Of a stretch of 52,729 nt of DNA, positions 17,067 to 27,021 are shown in pieces. The notes under the pieces were generated by a model. It made no database searches and had not been told where the DNA came from. It worked only from the letters and a program-made list of their open reading frames with translations. The stretch is from contig JARLHU010000019.1 in NCBI GenBank assembly GCA_031292095.1, positions 1-52,729 of the forward strand. The letters are read 5' to 3'. The DNA is from Desulfosporosinus sp. (GTDB taxonomy: Bacteria > Bacillota > Desulfitobacteriia > Desulfitobacteriales > Desulfitobacteriaceae). Position 1 is the first letter of the stretch. Every line of letters starts with the position of its first letter. The position numbers and the translations under genes are program-made.

Positions 17067-18875
17067 ATGGTAAAAATTAAATATATTTTAAATGTCTTTG
17101 GTACAGCTAGTGTCATAAATACGACGACAGGTCGTATTTATGGTACGCTTGGTATGCTTCTGATCGTTTTCTCTTTCTCCTTTTTGCTTAAAAGAAATGT
17201 AGGTAGAATTTACTTAATAACTTGTGACATTGTTATGACAGGTTTGTTTTTAGTCGATTTAATATCCTACAGGTGTTATTACGATATTATATCCTTGCGC
17301 ACCCTAGCTACAGCTTGGCGATTTATCCTAATTAATACCTATTGGTGGACGTATCTTAGACCTGCGGATATTATTCTAGGTGCTGACTTTGTGGTATTAG
17401 TCGTTATATTTGCCTGCAAAGTTCGTTTTCCACTGCCTAAAAGAACGTTCTCTGTGCGACTTGTCGTTTTTATTTTGACCCTTTTAATAGGATGTAGCGC
17501 TTCTTGGAAAGCTTATAAACTGTTAGAAGCTGATCAACCCGGAATCACTGGAACCTTCTATTCGAAACTTTATATAACACAAAGTGTCGGCAATTTGGAA
17601 TTTCGTGTTTTAGACGCCTTAAGATTAGCTAAGATTAGCCTTGATACAGCTGCCCCCAGTTCTCAAGGAATTCAGTCTTTATCCCAATGGTTTAAGACCA
17701 ATCATCCAAGTGCAGTAAGTACTAACAATCAGTTAGGGGTAGCAAAAGGCAAAAACTTAATTATGTTACAGGTAGAGTCTTTGCAACAATTTGTCATAGG
17801 CAAAACGATCAACGGTCAAGAAATCACGCCAAATTTAAACCGTTTTCTACAACAAAGTATGTACTTTGAAAATTATTACGGAGAAACCTGGAATGGTGGT
17901 ACCTCAGATGGGGCCTTTATGTCCAATGTTTCTTTATACCCGGTTTCCAAAGGAAGCGCTTATATCGATTACCCGATGAACCATTATGCAAGCATCGCTA
18001 ATACTCTGAGTGCCAAAGGGTATCAAACCCTTTCCATCGAGGCCACACCTTCGGGATTTTGGGGTAGTGATTTAATGAACCCGGCCTTGGGATTTCAAAA
18101 GACCCTCCATGGTGAGGACTTGGTTCAAAATGAGACGATTGGCATGGGAGTATCCGATCAATCGATGTTACAGCAGGGTGCAGAACACATTGAACAGCTG
18201 AAAGAGCCTTTCTATTCTATGCTCATCACCTTATCAAGTCATTTTCCGTTTGAGATTCCGGAAAAAGATAAAACCATTAATGTCGCTCCCTATGACAACA
18301 CGCTCTTCGGAAATTATTTGCAAGCTGTACATTATACGGATCAAGCGATCGGCGCTTATCTCGATCGGTTAGCAAAAGATGGTTTGCTTGATCGCTCGGT
18401 CGTGGTAATTTATGGTGACCATCCCGCTCCCTTGGGTAATAACAATCGGGAATTAGCTAAATTCTTAGGCTATGGCCAAAGTGCGATTGACGATTATCAT
18501 TGGCAAGCTCTGCAAAAGGTCCCCCTCGTGGTGCATCTTCCAGGTGGAACGAGCAAAGGAACCATCAGCAAAATTAGTGGACAAGTAGACTTATTTCCTA
18601 CTCTTTTAGGCCTTTGGGGTGAGGATGCAAGCCAATATCCACTCATGGGGCATGACTTGCTTAACTCTCCGGCCGCTGGGTTAGCCATTTCCCGCAACGG
18701 TGTTATGTATTATCAAGATCGACTGTATAATGTACCCGGAAAAACAGTCTATGATTTTAATTCAGGCAAACTGCTTCCTTGGTCGGATTCTGATCCCGCC
18801 TTAGTACTATACCAAGAGTATCTGAAAAACAGCGATTTGATATTTCAGTATGACTTACAACATAAATTAGGTTAG
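17067..18875 (+). CDS. LtaS-type membrane sulfatase: probable glycerolphosphate/polyol-phosphate transferase
   Basis: 602 residues from ATG 17067. The N-terminal third holds TM helices (LGMLLIVFSFSFLL, LITCDIVMTGLFLVDLI, FVVLVVIFACKV, VVFILTLLIGCS); then comes an extracytoplasmic alkaline-phosphatase-fold domain. LIMLQVESLQQFVIG supplies metal ligands and WNGGTSDGAF the catalytic Thr (about residue 279). VVIYGDHPAP and the SSHFPF region complete the site. LtaS enzymes polymerise glycerolphosphate from phosphatidylglycerol. ATG 17067 has no RBS; the frame stays open upstream to 16995 and adds a fitting first TM helix, so a non-AUG start near 17001 is likely. The true substrate is not known. 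Confidence 0.88.
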   Translation: MVKIKYILNVFGTASVINTTTGRIYGTLGMLLIVFSFSFLLKRNVGRIYLITCDIVMTGLFLVDLISYRCYYDIISLRTLATAWRFILINTYWWTYLRPADIILGADFVVLVVIFACKVRFPLPKRTFSVRLVVFILTLLIGCSASWKAYKLLEADQPGITGTFYSKLYITQSVGNLEFRVLDALRLAKISLDTAAPSSQGIQSLSQWFKTNHPSAVSTNNQLGVAKGKNLIMLQVESLQQFVIGKTINGQEITPNLNRFLQQSMYFENYYGETWNGGTSDGAFMSNVSLYPVSKGSAYIDYPMNHYASIANTLSAKGYQTLSIEATPSGFWGSDLMNPALGFQKTLHGEDLVQNETIGMGVSDQSMLQQGAEHIEQLKEPFYSMLITLSSHFPFEIPEKDKTINVAPYDNTLFGNYLQAVHYTDQAIGAYLDRLAKDGLLDRSVVVIYGDHPAPLGNNNRELAKFLGYGQSAIDDYHWQALQKVPLVVHLPGGTSKGTISKISGQVDLFPTLLGLWGEDASQYPLMGHDLLNSPAAGLAISRNGVMYYQDRLYNVPGKTVYDFNSGKLLPWSDSDPALVLYQEYLKNSDLIFQYDLQHKLG

Positions 18876-19002
18876 TCTAAAAATACAAAATACTTTTAGA
18901 GTTTTAGTTATCATAAATCCGCGAATATGTTAGAATGAAAATGATAATCCGTAGGCGAGTATGTCGAAAAGACAAATAATTCATTATAAGTTGTAAAATC
19001 AG

Positions 19003-19030
19003 TTAGTCAATCAAATATTTATGTTATGAT
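19003..19030 (+). promoter_or_regulatory. Candidate promoter for gltBD
   Basis: TTAGTC (19003-19008), 16-nt spacer, TATGAT (19025-19030) with an upstream TG one base before the -10. It ends 43 nt before the gltB start. Confidence 0.45.
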
Positions 19031-19073
19031 TTTTAGCATAAAAAACTGTAGACTCTAATAAAGGGTGTGTATT

Positions 19074-22000
19074 ATGCAAAGTTATGGTTTACCAAAGAAA
19101 CAGGGCCTTTACGATCCAGCTTTAGAACATGATGCTTGCGGTATGGGATTTGTTGTTAATATCAAGGGAGAGAAGTCTCATGACATTATTGATGAAGCCT
19201 TAACTGTACTGGAAAACTTAAGCCACAGAGGGGCAAGCGGAGCCGATGAAAATACAGGCGACGGTGCGGGAATCCTAATCCAGATACCTTATGATTTCTT
19301 CAAAAGGGAATGTGATGTGCTGGGTTTTGATTTACCGGAAAAAGGGAGCTACGGCGTGGGGATGGTCTTTGCCCACAAGTATGATGACTTCAGAAAAACG
19401 CAGATGGAAACCTTTGAAAGGATCGTTCGGGAGGAAGGTCAGAGTGTCCTCGGTTGGAGAGAAGTTCCGATCGACAAGACAACCATCGGCGAGACTGCCA
19501 TCGCTGCCATGCCTAGATTTATCCAGGTTTTTATCAAAAAAGATGCCGCCCTAGCGGATGAGATGGATTTTGAAAGAAAGCTTTATATAATAAGAAAAAG
19601 AGCAGAAAAAGTTATCGCTCCGATCAGCGAGGACAAAGGGGGCACTTTCTATATCTCCAGCCTTTCCTCAAAAACCATCGTGTATAAAGGCATGCTTACA
19701 GCAGAACAACTTAGAAATTTCTATCTTGACCTAGCAGACCTGGATTTCACTTCCGCACTGGCGATGGTTCATTCCAGGTTCAGCACCAACACCTTCCCAA
19801 GCTGGGAGAGAGCACATCCCAACCGCTATATCGTTCACAACGGCGAAATTAATACCATTCGAGGGAACGTCAACTGGATGAAGGCGAGACAGAAGTGTAT
19901 CGACTCACCGCTTTTTGAGGATCTCACAAAAGTATATCCGATCGTCGACGAGTCGGGTAGCGACTCGGCAATGTTCGACAATAGTCTTGAATTCCTTCAC
20001 CTCACGGGCAGATCACTTCCTCATGCTGTGATGATGATGATTCCTGAACCTTGGGAAAAAAATGAGCTGATGTCTAAGGAGAAAAAAGATTTTTACAAAT
20101 TCCATGATTATTTAATGGAGCCTTGGGATGGCCCGGCCGCGATGGGTTTCTCTGACGGTGTGGTCATCGGCGGAGTGTTGGACAGGAACGGACTCCGACC
20201 TTCCCGGTATTATGTAACCAAAGATGACAAAGTTATCATGGCTTCAGAAGTTGGGGTTTTGGATATTAAACCTGAAAATGTAAAATATAAAGGTCGGCTG
20301 GAACCGGGCAAAATGTTGTTGATCGATACCGAAGCGCAGAGAATTATCTCTGACGAAGAACTTAAGGAAAGTGTCTCGAGCGTACATCCCTATGCAGAAT
20401 GGAATCATCGGCACATCGTTTATCTTAACGATATACCTGTTGAGAAAGTGCCGGAAGTGGAAGTACCGGAGGACTTGATTAAGCAGCAGAAAGCCTTTGG
20501 CTATACGTTTGAGGATATCACGAAAACAATTCAACCGATGGTAAAAGATGGCATTGATCCTGTGGGAGCCATGGGTATGGATTCGCCGCTCGCAGTCTTA
20601 TCTGAGAAACCGCAGATGCTGTACCTATATTTCAAACAGCTTTTTGCTCAGGTCACCAATCCCCCGATCGACGGAATCAGAGAAGAACTCATCACTTCCA
20701 GCAGCATACTCCTTGGGGATACTGGGAACCTGCTGGATCCCGATCAAAGTAATTCCGCCAGTATTTTCCTGGAACATCCGATCCTGACCAATGAACAGCT
20801 GAATACAATTAAGCATCTCAATAATGACAAGTTTAAAACAGCCACCTTATCCATCCTTTATCAAGTTTCTAAAGGGGTAAAAGCGATGGAAAAGGCCTTG
20901 GATAGGATTTTTAGAGAAACAGATCAAGCGATCAGCGCAGGCGCTAATATCATTATCCTTTCGGACCGTGGTGTCAATGAAGATTATGCAGCCATCCCTG
21001 CCCTTTTGGCGTGCTCAGGTCTTCACCAGCACTTGATCAGAAAAGAGATCAGGACCAATCTTGGTATCGTTCTGGAATCAGGAGAACCAAGGGAAGTGCA
21101 CCATTTCTGTGCCCTGATTGGCTATGGAGTCACAGCCATTAATCCGTATCTGGCCTTTGAAACGATTAAGGATCTTGCCGCAAAAGCGTTTCTAGACGGG
21201 CTATCTTATGAAGAGGGTAAAAAGAATTTCATTAAGGCTTCGGTCAAAGGGATGCTAAAAGTTCTCACTAAAATGGGTATTTCTACTGTGCGTAGCTATC
21301 ACGGGGCCCAAATTTTTGAGGCAGTTGGTCTTAAAAAGGATCTTATCGACAAATATTTCACTAAGACCCCATCTAGAGTGGAAGGGATTGGACTCGAAGA
21401 AATTGCTCTAGAAAATCAGATGCGGCATGAAAGCGCCTATCTTGAAAATTCACCCTATACAGACACCCTTGAAGTGGGCGGTTGCTTCCAGTGCAAAGAG
21501 GGCGGGGAACTCCATCTCTACAACCCTGAAAGCATCTATATGCTGCAAAAAGCCTGTCGGGAAGGAAATTACTCTCTGTATAAAGATTTCTCTAAAAAGG
21601 TTAATGAAGAACTATGCACCTTAAGGAGTATGCTGGATTTCAAATACCAGGCAGGGGATACGATTCCCCTTGAAGAAGTCGAATCGGTTGATTCCATCGT
21701 TCGAACGTTTAAGACCGGGGCCATGTCTTATGGCTCAATCAGTAAAGAGGCCCATGAATGTATGGCGATCGCTATGAATAGACTGGGCGGAAAAAGCAAC
21801 ACGGGTGAAGGTGGAGAAGACACCGAACGATTCACAGTCATGCCTAACGGGGACTCTAAGAACAGTGCTATTAAGCAGGTGGCGTCAGGACGCTTCGGCG
21901 TGACCAGCAACTACTTGGTGAATGCTAAAGAGATCCAGATAAAAATGGCTCAGGGAGCAAAACCGGGTGAAGGTGGCCAGCTCCCAGGGCGGAAGGTGTA

Positions 22001-23627
22001 TCCGGAAGTTGCCAAAGTAAGGCATTCCACGCCTGGTGTCGATCTGATTTCGCCACCGCCGCATCATGATATCTATTCGATTGAAGATTTGGCGGAACTG
22101 ATTCACGATCTAAAAAATGCCAACAAAGAGGCTCGGATTAGCGTCAAGCTCGTTTCTGAAGTGGGTGTCGGGACCATCGCTGCAGGGGTGGCCAAAGGAA
22201 AAGCGGACGTCATCCTGATCAGCGGCTACGACGGAGGGACCGGAGCGTCTCCGAGTACGAGCATTAGAAATGCAGGCCTTCCTTGGGAACTGGGGCTTGC
22301 CGAAACTCATCAGACTCTGGTGCTTAACAAGTTAAGAGACAGAGTGGTCGTGGAAACCGATGGCAAGTTACTTTCAGGTAGGGACGTTGTGATTGCGGCA
22401 ATGCTGGGGGCCGAGGAATTCGGCTTTGCTACAACCCCTTTGATCGTTATTGGCTGTGTCATGATGAGGGTTTGTAACCTCAACACCTGTCCGGTAGGGA
22501 TTGCCACTCAAAATAAAACCTTAAGAAAAAACTTTGCCGGTAAACCTGAATATGTTGAAAACTACATGCGCTTTGTCGCACAGGAAATACGTGAAATTAT
22601 GGCGAAGCTGGGCTTTAGGACCATCCATGAAATGGTCGGAAGAACAGATCGGCTTAAAACCAAAGAGAAAATTAAGCACTGGAAGGCAATGAATCTCGAT
22701 CTGTCTCAGATTCTGTATCAACCGTATGCGGGTGCCGATGTCAGTCGCTTCAACACTCAGTCCCAAAACCATATGCTGGAAAAATCACTGGATATGAAAA
22801 AGCTGCTGAGGATGTGCCAGCCGGCGCTTGAGGACCAGAAGCCCATAAGGGCGAAACTGAAGATCAATAATGTCGACAGGGTAGTCGGAACTATCGTCGG
22901 TAGCGAGATTTCGAAGCGCTACGGCACAGCTGGACTTCCCGAGGACACGATCAAACTCACCTTTGTAGGCTCAGCAGGACAGAGCTTTGGAGCCTTTATT
23001 CCCAAAGGAATGTCTCTTGAACTAGAAGGAGATTCCAATGATTATTTAGGGAAAGGCCTTTCCGGTGGCAAAATTGTGGTTTATCCTCCTAAAACATCTG
23101 ATTTTGTGCCTGAGAAAAATATCCTGATCGGAAATGTTGCCTTTTACGGGGCAACGTCAGGAGAAGCTTATATCAACGGAATTGCAGGGGAGCGTTTCTG
23201 CGTCAGGAATAGCGGAGTTAATGCCGTTGTTGAGGGCGTGGGTGACCATGGCTGTGAGTATATGACAGGTGGTAAAGTGGTTATCTTGGGTAAAACCGGA
23301 AGAAACTTTGCAGCAGGAATGTCAGGTGGTATAGCCTATATTCTGGACTTTGACGAAATATACTGCAACAAGTCCCTGGTGTTACTGGAAAAAATCGAAT
23401 CGGCAGAAGAGCTGAATGAAATCAAGGTCATGATTGAAAAACATGTCGGGCATACCGACAGCCCTCAGGGCAAGAAGGTTCTCAAAGACTGGAACAGCTT
23501 TGGGCTGAGATTCACCAAGGTTATTCCTAAAGATTACAAACGGATGCTTGCCAACATTGCTAAGGCTTACAAGGCAGGTTTCAGTGGTGAAGAAGCCTTG
23601 ATGGTAGCGTTCGAAGACAAGTCTTAA
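19074..23627 (+). CDS. gltB: Glutamate synthase large subunit
   Basis: 1517 residues, standard for bacterial GltB. A 21-residue propeptide precedes Cys22 in EHDACGMGF, the N-terminal nucleophile of the class-II glutaminase domain. The central domain and FMN-binding synthase barrel follow ([25 protein letters not shown]). The [3Fe-4S] ligands are in [13 protein letters not shown]. The C-terminal GXGXG beta-helix domain ends the protein. It transfers the glutamine amide to 2-oxoglutarate, giving two glutamates, together with GltD. ATG 19074 follows AAGGG at 19061. The gltD start is 87 nt downstream across a small hairpin. Confidence 0.97.
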   Translation: MQSYGLPKKQGLYDPALEHDACGMGFVVNIKGEKSHDIIDEALTVLENLSHRGASGADENTGDGAGILIQIPYDFFKRECDVLGFDLPEKGSYGVGMVFAHKYDDFRKTQMETFERIVREEGQSVLGWREVPIDKTTIGETAIAAMPRFIQVFIKKDAALADEMDFERKLYIIRKRAEKVIAPISEDKGGTFYISSLSSKTIVYKGMLTAEQLRNFYLDLADLDFTSALAMVHSRFSTNTFPSWERAHPNRYIVHNGEINTIRGNVNWMKARQKCIDSPLFEDLTKVYPIVDESGSDSAMFDNSLEFLHLTGRSLPHAVMMMIPEPWEKNELMSKEKKDFYKFHDYLMEPWDGPAAMGFSDGVVIGGVLDRNGLRPSRYYVTKDDKVIMASEVGVLDIKPENVKYKGRLEPGKMLLIDTEAQRIISDEELKESVSSVHPYAEWNHRHIVYLNDIPVEKVPEVEVPEDLIKQQKAFGYTFEDITKTIQPMVKDGIDPVGAMGMDSPLAVLSEKPQMLYLYFKQLFAQVTNPPIDGIREELITSSSILLGDTGNLLDPDQSNSASIFLEHPILTNEQLNTIKHLNNDKFKTATLSILYQVSKGVKAMEKALDRIFRETDQAISAGANIIILSDRGVNEDYAAIPALLACSGLHQHLIRKEIRTNLGIVLESGEPREVHHFCALIGYGVTAINPYLAFETIKDLAAKAFLDGLSYEEGKKNFIKASVKGMLKVLTKMGISTVRSYHGAQIFEAVGLKKDLIDKYFTKTPSRVEGIGLEEIALENQMRHESAYLENSPYTDTLEVGGCFQCKEGGELHLYNPESIYMLQKACREGNYSLYKDFSKKVNEELCTLRSMLDFKYQAGDTIPLEEVESVDSIVRTFKTGAMSYGSISKEAHECMAIAMNRLGGKSNTGEGGEDTERFTVMPNGDSKNSAIKQVASGRFGVTSNYLVNAKEIQIKMAQGAKPGEGGQLPGRKVYPEVAKVRHSTPGVDLISPPPHHDIYSIEDLAELIHDLKNANKEARISVKLVSEVGVGTIAAGVAKGKADVILISGYDGGTGASPSTSIRNAGLPWELGLAETHQTLVLNKLRDRVVVETDGKLLSGRDVVIAAMLGAEEFGFATTPLIVIGCVMMRVCNLNTCPVGIATQNKTLRKNFAGKPEYVENYMRFVAQEIREIMAKLGFRTIHEMVGRTDRLKTKEKIKHWKAMNLDLSQILYQPYAGADVSRFNTQSQNHMLEKSLDMKKLLRMCQPALEDQKPIRAKLKINNVDRVVGTIVGSEISKRYGTAGLPEDTIKLTFVGSAGQSFGAFIPKGMSLELEGDSNDYLGKGLSGGKIVVYPPKTSDFVPEKNILIGNVAFYGATSGEAYINGIAGERFCVRNSGVNAVVEGVGDHGCEYMTGGKVVILGKTGRNFAAGMSGGIAYILDFDEIYCNKSLVLLEKIESAEELNEIKVMIEKHVGHTDSPQGKKVLKDWNSFGLRFTKVIPKDYKRMLANIAKAYKAGFSGEEALMVAFEDKS

Positions 23628-23714
23628 GAATTAAGGGACTATAGAGTTTACGATGAATCCACCTCCCACTTAGAGAAGTGAGAGTCTTGAAAATTGGATT
23701 AAGGTGGGACTTGA

Positions 23715-25196
23715 ATGGGAAAAGTGACTGGATTTTTAGAGTATGAAAGAATCAATCCAAAGAAACGTCCTCCTGAGGAAAGAATTAAAGACTGGAATGA
23801 ACTAAGGCTTCCCCAGGATCTTGAGGCCGTAAAAACTCAGGGTGCGAGATGTATGAACTGCGGAGTCCCATTTTGCCAAGGCGGGATTCTATTAAACGGC
23901 ATGGCATCAGGCTGTCCAGTTCACAATCTTATTCCTGAGTGGAATGAGCTGGTTTATAAGGGGCAGTGGGAAGAGGCTTACAAAAGGCTGATTAGAACCA
24001 ACCCCTTCCCGGAATTTACGGGAAGAGTCTGTCCGGCGCCCTGTGAAGGTTCCTGTACAGAAGGCTATATTATGGAGTCGGTTACAGTTAACAGTCTTGA
24101 ATATGAAATTATTGAGAAAGCCTTTGCCGAAGGCTGGGTAGTACCGAAAAAAGCTAAAGCCAGTGGCAAGAAAATTGCGGTCGTCGGTTCAGGCCCAGCA
24201 GGGTTATCAGCAGCCTATTATTTAAATGTCGTCGGGCATGCGGTAACGGTTTATGAGAGAGACGATCGAGCCGGGGGGCTGCTGATGTACGGTATTCCCA
24301 ATATGAAGCTCGAAAAACGATTCGTGGAAAGGCGCCTCGAGCTGATGAAGGCATCTGGAATCCAATTCGTGTTCAATACAGAGGTGGGCAAAGACATTCT
24401 TACTCAGGAACTGGTGGACCAATATGATGCGGTTGTGCTGTGTGCAGGTGCAACTAAGTCAAGGGGTCTGGAGGTTGAAGGTAAAGAACTGAAGGGTGTT
24501 CACTTTGCGATCGATTTTTTGAAGGCGAATACTAAAAGCCTCCTGGATTCTGAGCTTAAGGACGGCAACTATATTAGTGCCAAGGGCAAGAATGTCATTG
24601 TCATTGGGGGCGGGGATACAGGAACTGACTGTGTCGCCACATCCCTACGCCATGGTTGCGTGAGCGTCTACCAGTTTGAAATCATGCCTGAAGCGCCTAA
24701 GCAGAGAAGTGAAGAGTCTAATCCATGGCCGGAATGGCCACTGAAGCATAAAGTGGACTACGGTCAGGAGGAGGCAATCAGCCTCTACGGCAAGGATCCG
24801 AGAAATTACCTCATCTCCACTAAAAAGATCGTAGGAAATGAGGGTGGTGAGGTCAAGGAGGTTCAAACCGTAGAAATCACTTGGGTTAAGAACTCCTCTG
24901 GAAGAATGGTTCCTCAAGAAGTTCCGGGTAGCGAAAAAGTTTGGCAAGCTGATCTTGTGTTACTGGCCATGGGATTTTTAGGTCCGGAGGATACGATCCC
25001 GAATGAGCTCAACCTGGAGCGAGATTTACGGAGCAATGTTCAAGCGGAGTACGAGGTTTTCGAAACCAATGTGGAGAAGGTCTTTACCGCAGGCGACATG
25101 AGAAGAGGGCAAAGTCTTGTTGTTTGGGCTATCCAAGAAGGAAAGCTTGCTGCTCGCGAAGTTGATAAATTCCTGATGGGTAAAAGCGTGATTTAA
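23715..25196 (+). CDS. gltD: Glutamate synthase small subunit (NAD(P)H-dependent)
   Basis: 493 residues. The N-terminal [4Fe-4S] domain has [21 protein letters not shown] and CPAPCEGSC. The FAD site is [15 protein letters not shown] and the NAD(P)H site [27 protein letters not shown] is the second FAD contact. It passes electrons from NAD(P)H to GltB. AAGGTGGG precedes ATG 23715. It forms an operon with gltB. Confidence 0.97.
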   Translation: MGKVTGFLEYERINPKKRPPEERIKDWNELRLPQDLEAVKTQGARCMNCGVPFCQGGILLNGMASGCPVHNLIPEWNELVYKGQWEEAYKRLIRTNPFPEFTGRVCPAPCEGSCTEGYIMESVTVNSLEYEIIEKAFAEGWVVPKKAKASGKKIAVVGSGPAGLSAAYYLNVVGHAVTVYERDDRAGGLLMYGIPNMKLEKRFVERRLELMKASGIQFVFNTEVGKDILTQELVDQYDAVVLCAGATKSRGLEVEGKELKGVHFAIDFLKANTKSLLDSELKDGNYISAKGKNVIVIGGGDTGTDCVATSLRHGCVSVYQFEIMPEAPKQRSEESNPWPEWPLKHKVDYGQEEAISLYGKDPRNYLISTKKIVGNEGGEVKEVQTVEITWVKNSSGRMVPQEVPGSEKVWQADLVLLAMGFLGPEDTIPNELNLERDLRSNVQAEYEVFETNVEKVFTAGDMRRGQSLVVWAIQEGKLAAREVDKFLMGKSVI

Positions 25197-25208
25197 TAGG
25201 AGACCTCG

Positions 25209-25267
25209 CATTAGCACCGCTCATCCGGGCGCTCGTGGACCTAACTAATTGTTCAATTGCTAATGGA
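25209..25267. repeat. Inverted-repeat hairpin in the gltD downstream spacer
   Basis: CATTAGC near the left edge pairs with GCTAATG near the right, and CCGCTCATCC inside is complementary to GGATGAGGGCGG just beyond. No T-run follows. The 410-nt spacer 25197-25606 consists mostly of such folded, GC-rich repeat DNA plus the REP-like unit listed next, and shows no gene. Confidence 0.5.
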
Positions 25268-25300
25268 TGAGGGCGGAGTCCCCGCCAAATTCGCCATCCG

Positions 25301-25352
25301 ACGGCCATGGATGGTCTAGTGTCGCCGGAGCCAAGGATGGCGGGAGGCGACC
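25301..25352. repeat. REP-like two-hairpin repeat, copy 1
   Basis: It contains GGCCATGGATGGTC, a short joint, then TCGCC-gga-GCCA-AGGA-TGGC-ggga-GGCGA: a near-palindromic hairpin followed by a stem with an inner stem. The copy at 39180-39232 has the same layout, and its outer stem differs by paired changes (TCCCT with AGGGA there, TCGCC with GGCGA here). Such compensatory changes point to selection on, or a shared origin in, a folded form. Confidence 0.7.
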
Positions 25353-25606
25353 TTGGCTCAGTTGGCGGCTTCGCACATCGTGTGCCCAGCCCCGCCTATG
25401 CATGACGCGCTTTCACAAAGTTTGGTAACCACTCGCTAGAAGGATTCGCTAACGCTAAAGCGAAGTCTCTGGGTAGTTAGTGAGGACTGGGGTTGTGTTT
25501 GCACCTTACTAAAATATTTTAGTTGAGTCTTTGGAAATAGAGCATAGTTTGCACATAAAACCCTCTTTTGCGTCATAAGTTTTGGCATGGGGGGAGGGTC
25601 GTGGCT

Positions 25607-25858
25607 GTGTTTGATCTAACCACTTGGATGACTTATGCTTTTTTTCTTTTCTGCCTGGTGCTCGGCTGGAGCGCTGCGGGAGCCCTTGATTTCGATGGGA
25701 TTTTACGTCATTCGACAACTTGCGGCGGGCGTCTTTTACTCCGCGTCGGCGTGGCTCTTGTTTTGGCTGAGGGATTTCGACTTTTTTTAAGCTTTGTGTT
25801 CGGTCCGGTGCTGGATATGTTTGTTAATCAAAGTATTAATGGTTTTAAAGCCTTTTAA
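25607..25858 (+). CDS. Small hydrophobic membrane protein of unknown function
   Basis: 83 residues from GTG 25607, chosen because GGGGAGGG lies about 9 nt upstream (GTG 25601 and TTG 25568 are alternatives). Two TM helices are likely: about 8-30 (TYAFFLFCLVLGWSAAGAL) and about 44-66 (GVALVLAEGFRLFLSFVFG). A short polar loop with two adjacent Thr-Cys residues joins them. No family was recognised. A strong terminator follows directly, so it is probably a single-gene unit. Its GC-rich upstream repeats and separate terminator set it apart from gltBD. Confidence 0.6.
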   Translation: MFDLTTWMTYAFFLFCLVLGWSAAGALDFDGILRHSTTCGGRLLLRVGVALVLAEGFRLFLSFVFGPVLDMFVNQSINGFKAF

Positions 25859-25876
25859 TTTTAATAGTATATAAGA

Positions 25877-25921
25877 GCCGAAAGCCTTTTCGCATTAATG
25901 CGTGAGGGCTTTCGCTTTTTC
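25877..25921 (+). terminator. Rho-independent terminator after the small membrane protein
   Basis: CGAAAGCC (25879-25886) pairs with GGCTTTCG (25907-25914), with an inner CGCATTAATGCG palindrome, followed by a T-run (25916-25920). Confidence 0.85.
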
Positions 25922-25975
25922 ACAGCAAAGTCGGAAGCAGAGGGAGGGGGCTCTTAATAAGAAAGAACAAGGCTA

Positions 25976-26004
25976 TTGAAAATATACCATATTTAGGATA
26001 AAAT
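25976..26004 (+). promoter_or_regulatory. Sigma-A promoter of the fic gene with flanking direct repeats
   Basis: TTGAAA (25976-25981), 17-nt spacer, TAAAAT (25999-26004). ATATACCAT occurs at 25982-25990 (in the spacer) and again at 26006-26014 (at the predicted transcription start), 24 bp apart and so roughly on one face of the helix: a candidate repressor site. Transcription starting near 26011 would make ATG 26013 leaderless and leaves ATG 26031, with its own G-rich RBS, as the likely start. Confidence 0.7.
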
Positions 26005-26030
26005 GATATACCATGAAGGGGGCGGGTCCT

Positions 26031-26783
26031 ATGGACTATAATCCATTATCATTACAGAGCAAAAAAGAATTTTATCAGAGACATAAAAACACTCTTTCAG
26101 ATTTTGTTGTACGAAATTACGAACAAGCCTTTGAAATAGAATATACCCATAATTCTACAGCTATTGAGGGAAACACTCTAAGCCTGATTGAAACAAAGGT
26201 CTTACTGGAGGACAATATCTCAATTGGAGGAAAGGAATTAAGAGAAATCTACGAGATTATCAACCACAACAAGGCCTATCGATACATAAAAGGGTGCATC
26301 CGTGAAAGGAAACCTCTTGATGAACATCGAGTCAAGGATATTCATGCCATTTTAATGGAAAATATTATGATAGGCGGTATATATCGTAATGTCGATGTTT
26401 ACATTTCTGGAGCAAGACATACTCCGCCACCACCGAATGAAGCCTACAATAAGATAAAAAACTTCTATATTGATCTAACGTGCGAGACCGAAATGAACGG
26501 TATTGAGCTTGCAGCTTGGAGTCATGCGGAGTTTGTGAAGATACATCCCTTTGTTGATGGCAACGGTAGAACTTCACGGTTGATTATGAACTATCAGTTG
26601 ATGGTTGATGGGTTCCTGCCAATTTCCATTGCTAAAGAAAGTAGACTGGAATATTTTAATGCTCTAGAGAGCTATGCTGTGGATGCAGATTTGAAACCGT
26701 TTGTTGATTTTATAGCAGTCTTGGAAGAAAAGAAGCTTGATTTATATATAAGGGCTATTGAGCAACAGCAAAAAGATACATAA
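26031..26783 (+). CDS. Fic family protein (probable AMP transferase with N-terminal self-inhibitory helix)
   Basis: 250 residues. The catalytic motif HPFVDGNGRTSR begins at His172 and matches the Fic signature HxFx(D/E)GNGRxxR in full. NSTAIEGN near the N-terminus carries the class-II inhibitory motif (S/T)xxxE(G/N), with Glu46 expected to block the ATP gamma-phosphate. YTHNSTAIEGNTLSL and the GGIYRNVDV flap are typical of stand-alone Fic proteins. Such enzymes transfer AMP (or other nucleotide parts) to Ser, Thr or Tyr of target proteins. No wHTH is present and no partner toxin/antitoxin gene adjoins it. The target is unknown. Confidence 0.9.
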   Translation: MDYNPLSLQSKKEFYQRHKNTLSDFVVRNYEQAFEIEYTHNSTAIEGNTLSLIETKVLLEDNISIGGKELREIYEIINHNKAYRYIKGCIRERKPLDEHRVKDIHAILMENIMIGGIYRNVDVYISGARHTPPPPNEAYNKIKNFYIDLTCETEMNGIELAAWSHAEFVKIHPFVDGNGRTSRLIMNYQLMVDGFLPISIAKESRLEYFNALESYAVDADLKPFVDFIAVLEEKKLDLYIRAIEQQQKDT

Positions 26784-26825
26784 CGTATCTAATCCTGAAG
26801 TGGAGGACTGGGGTCCGTCCACGTA

Positions 26826-26866
26826 GAAAAAGTCTTCATACTAACTGTGTGAGGGCTTTTCCGTTT
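26826..26866 (+). terminator. Probable terminator after fic
   Basis: GAAAA-A-GTCTTCATAC pairs with GTGTGAGGGCTTTTC around TAACT: 15 pairs including several G-T, with one bulged A. Only CGTTT follows, so it is a moderate call. Confidence 0.55.
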
Positions 26867-27021
26867 GTCATTTAGATCAGTTCTATTCGATTCCTGAGGT
26901 AACGCATTGATAACCGGCTAGACGATGATATTCTGATAAGGGGGTTTGTTTCGGAGCGGTTTTGGTTGATAATATAAATAAGAGTGCTACAATTAATAGG
27001 ACTACGACTAAAGGAGTAAAC

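Noticed and set aside
18933..18949. Fur-box-like stretch (GAAAATGATAATC) upstream of gltB
   Set aside because: Only half of the 19-bp Fur consensus matches, and gltBD is not a usual Fur target.
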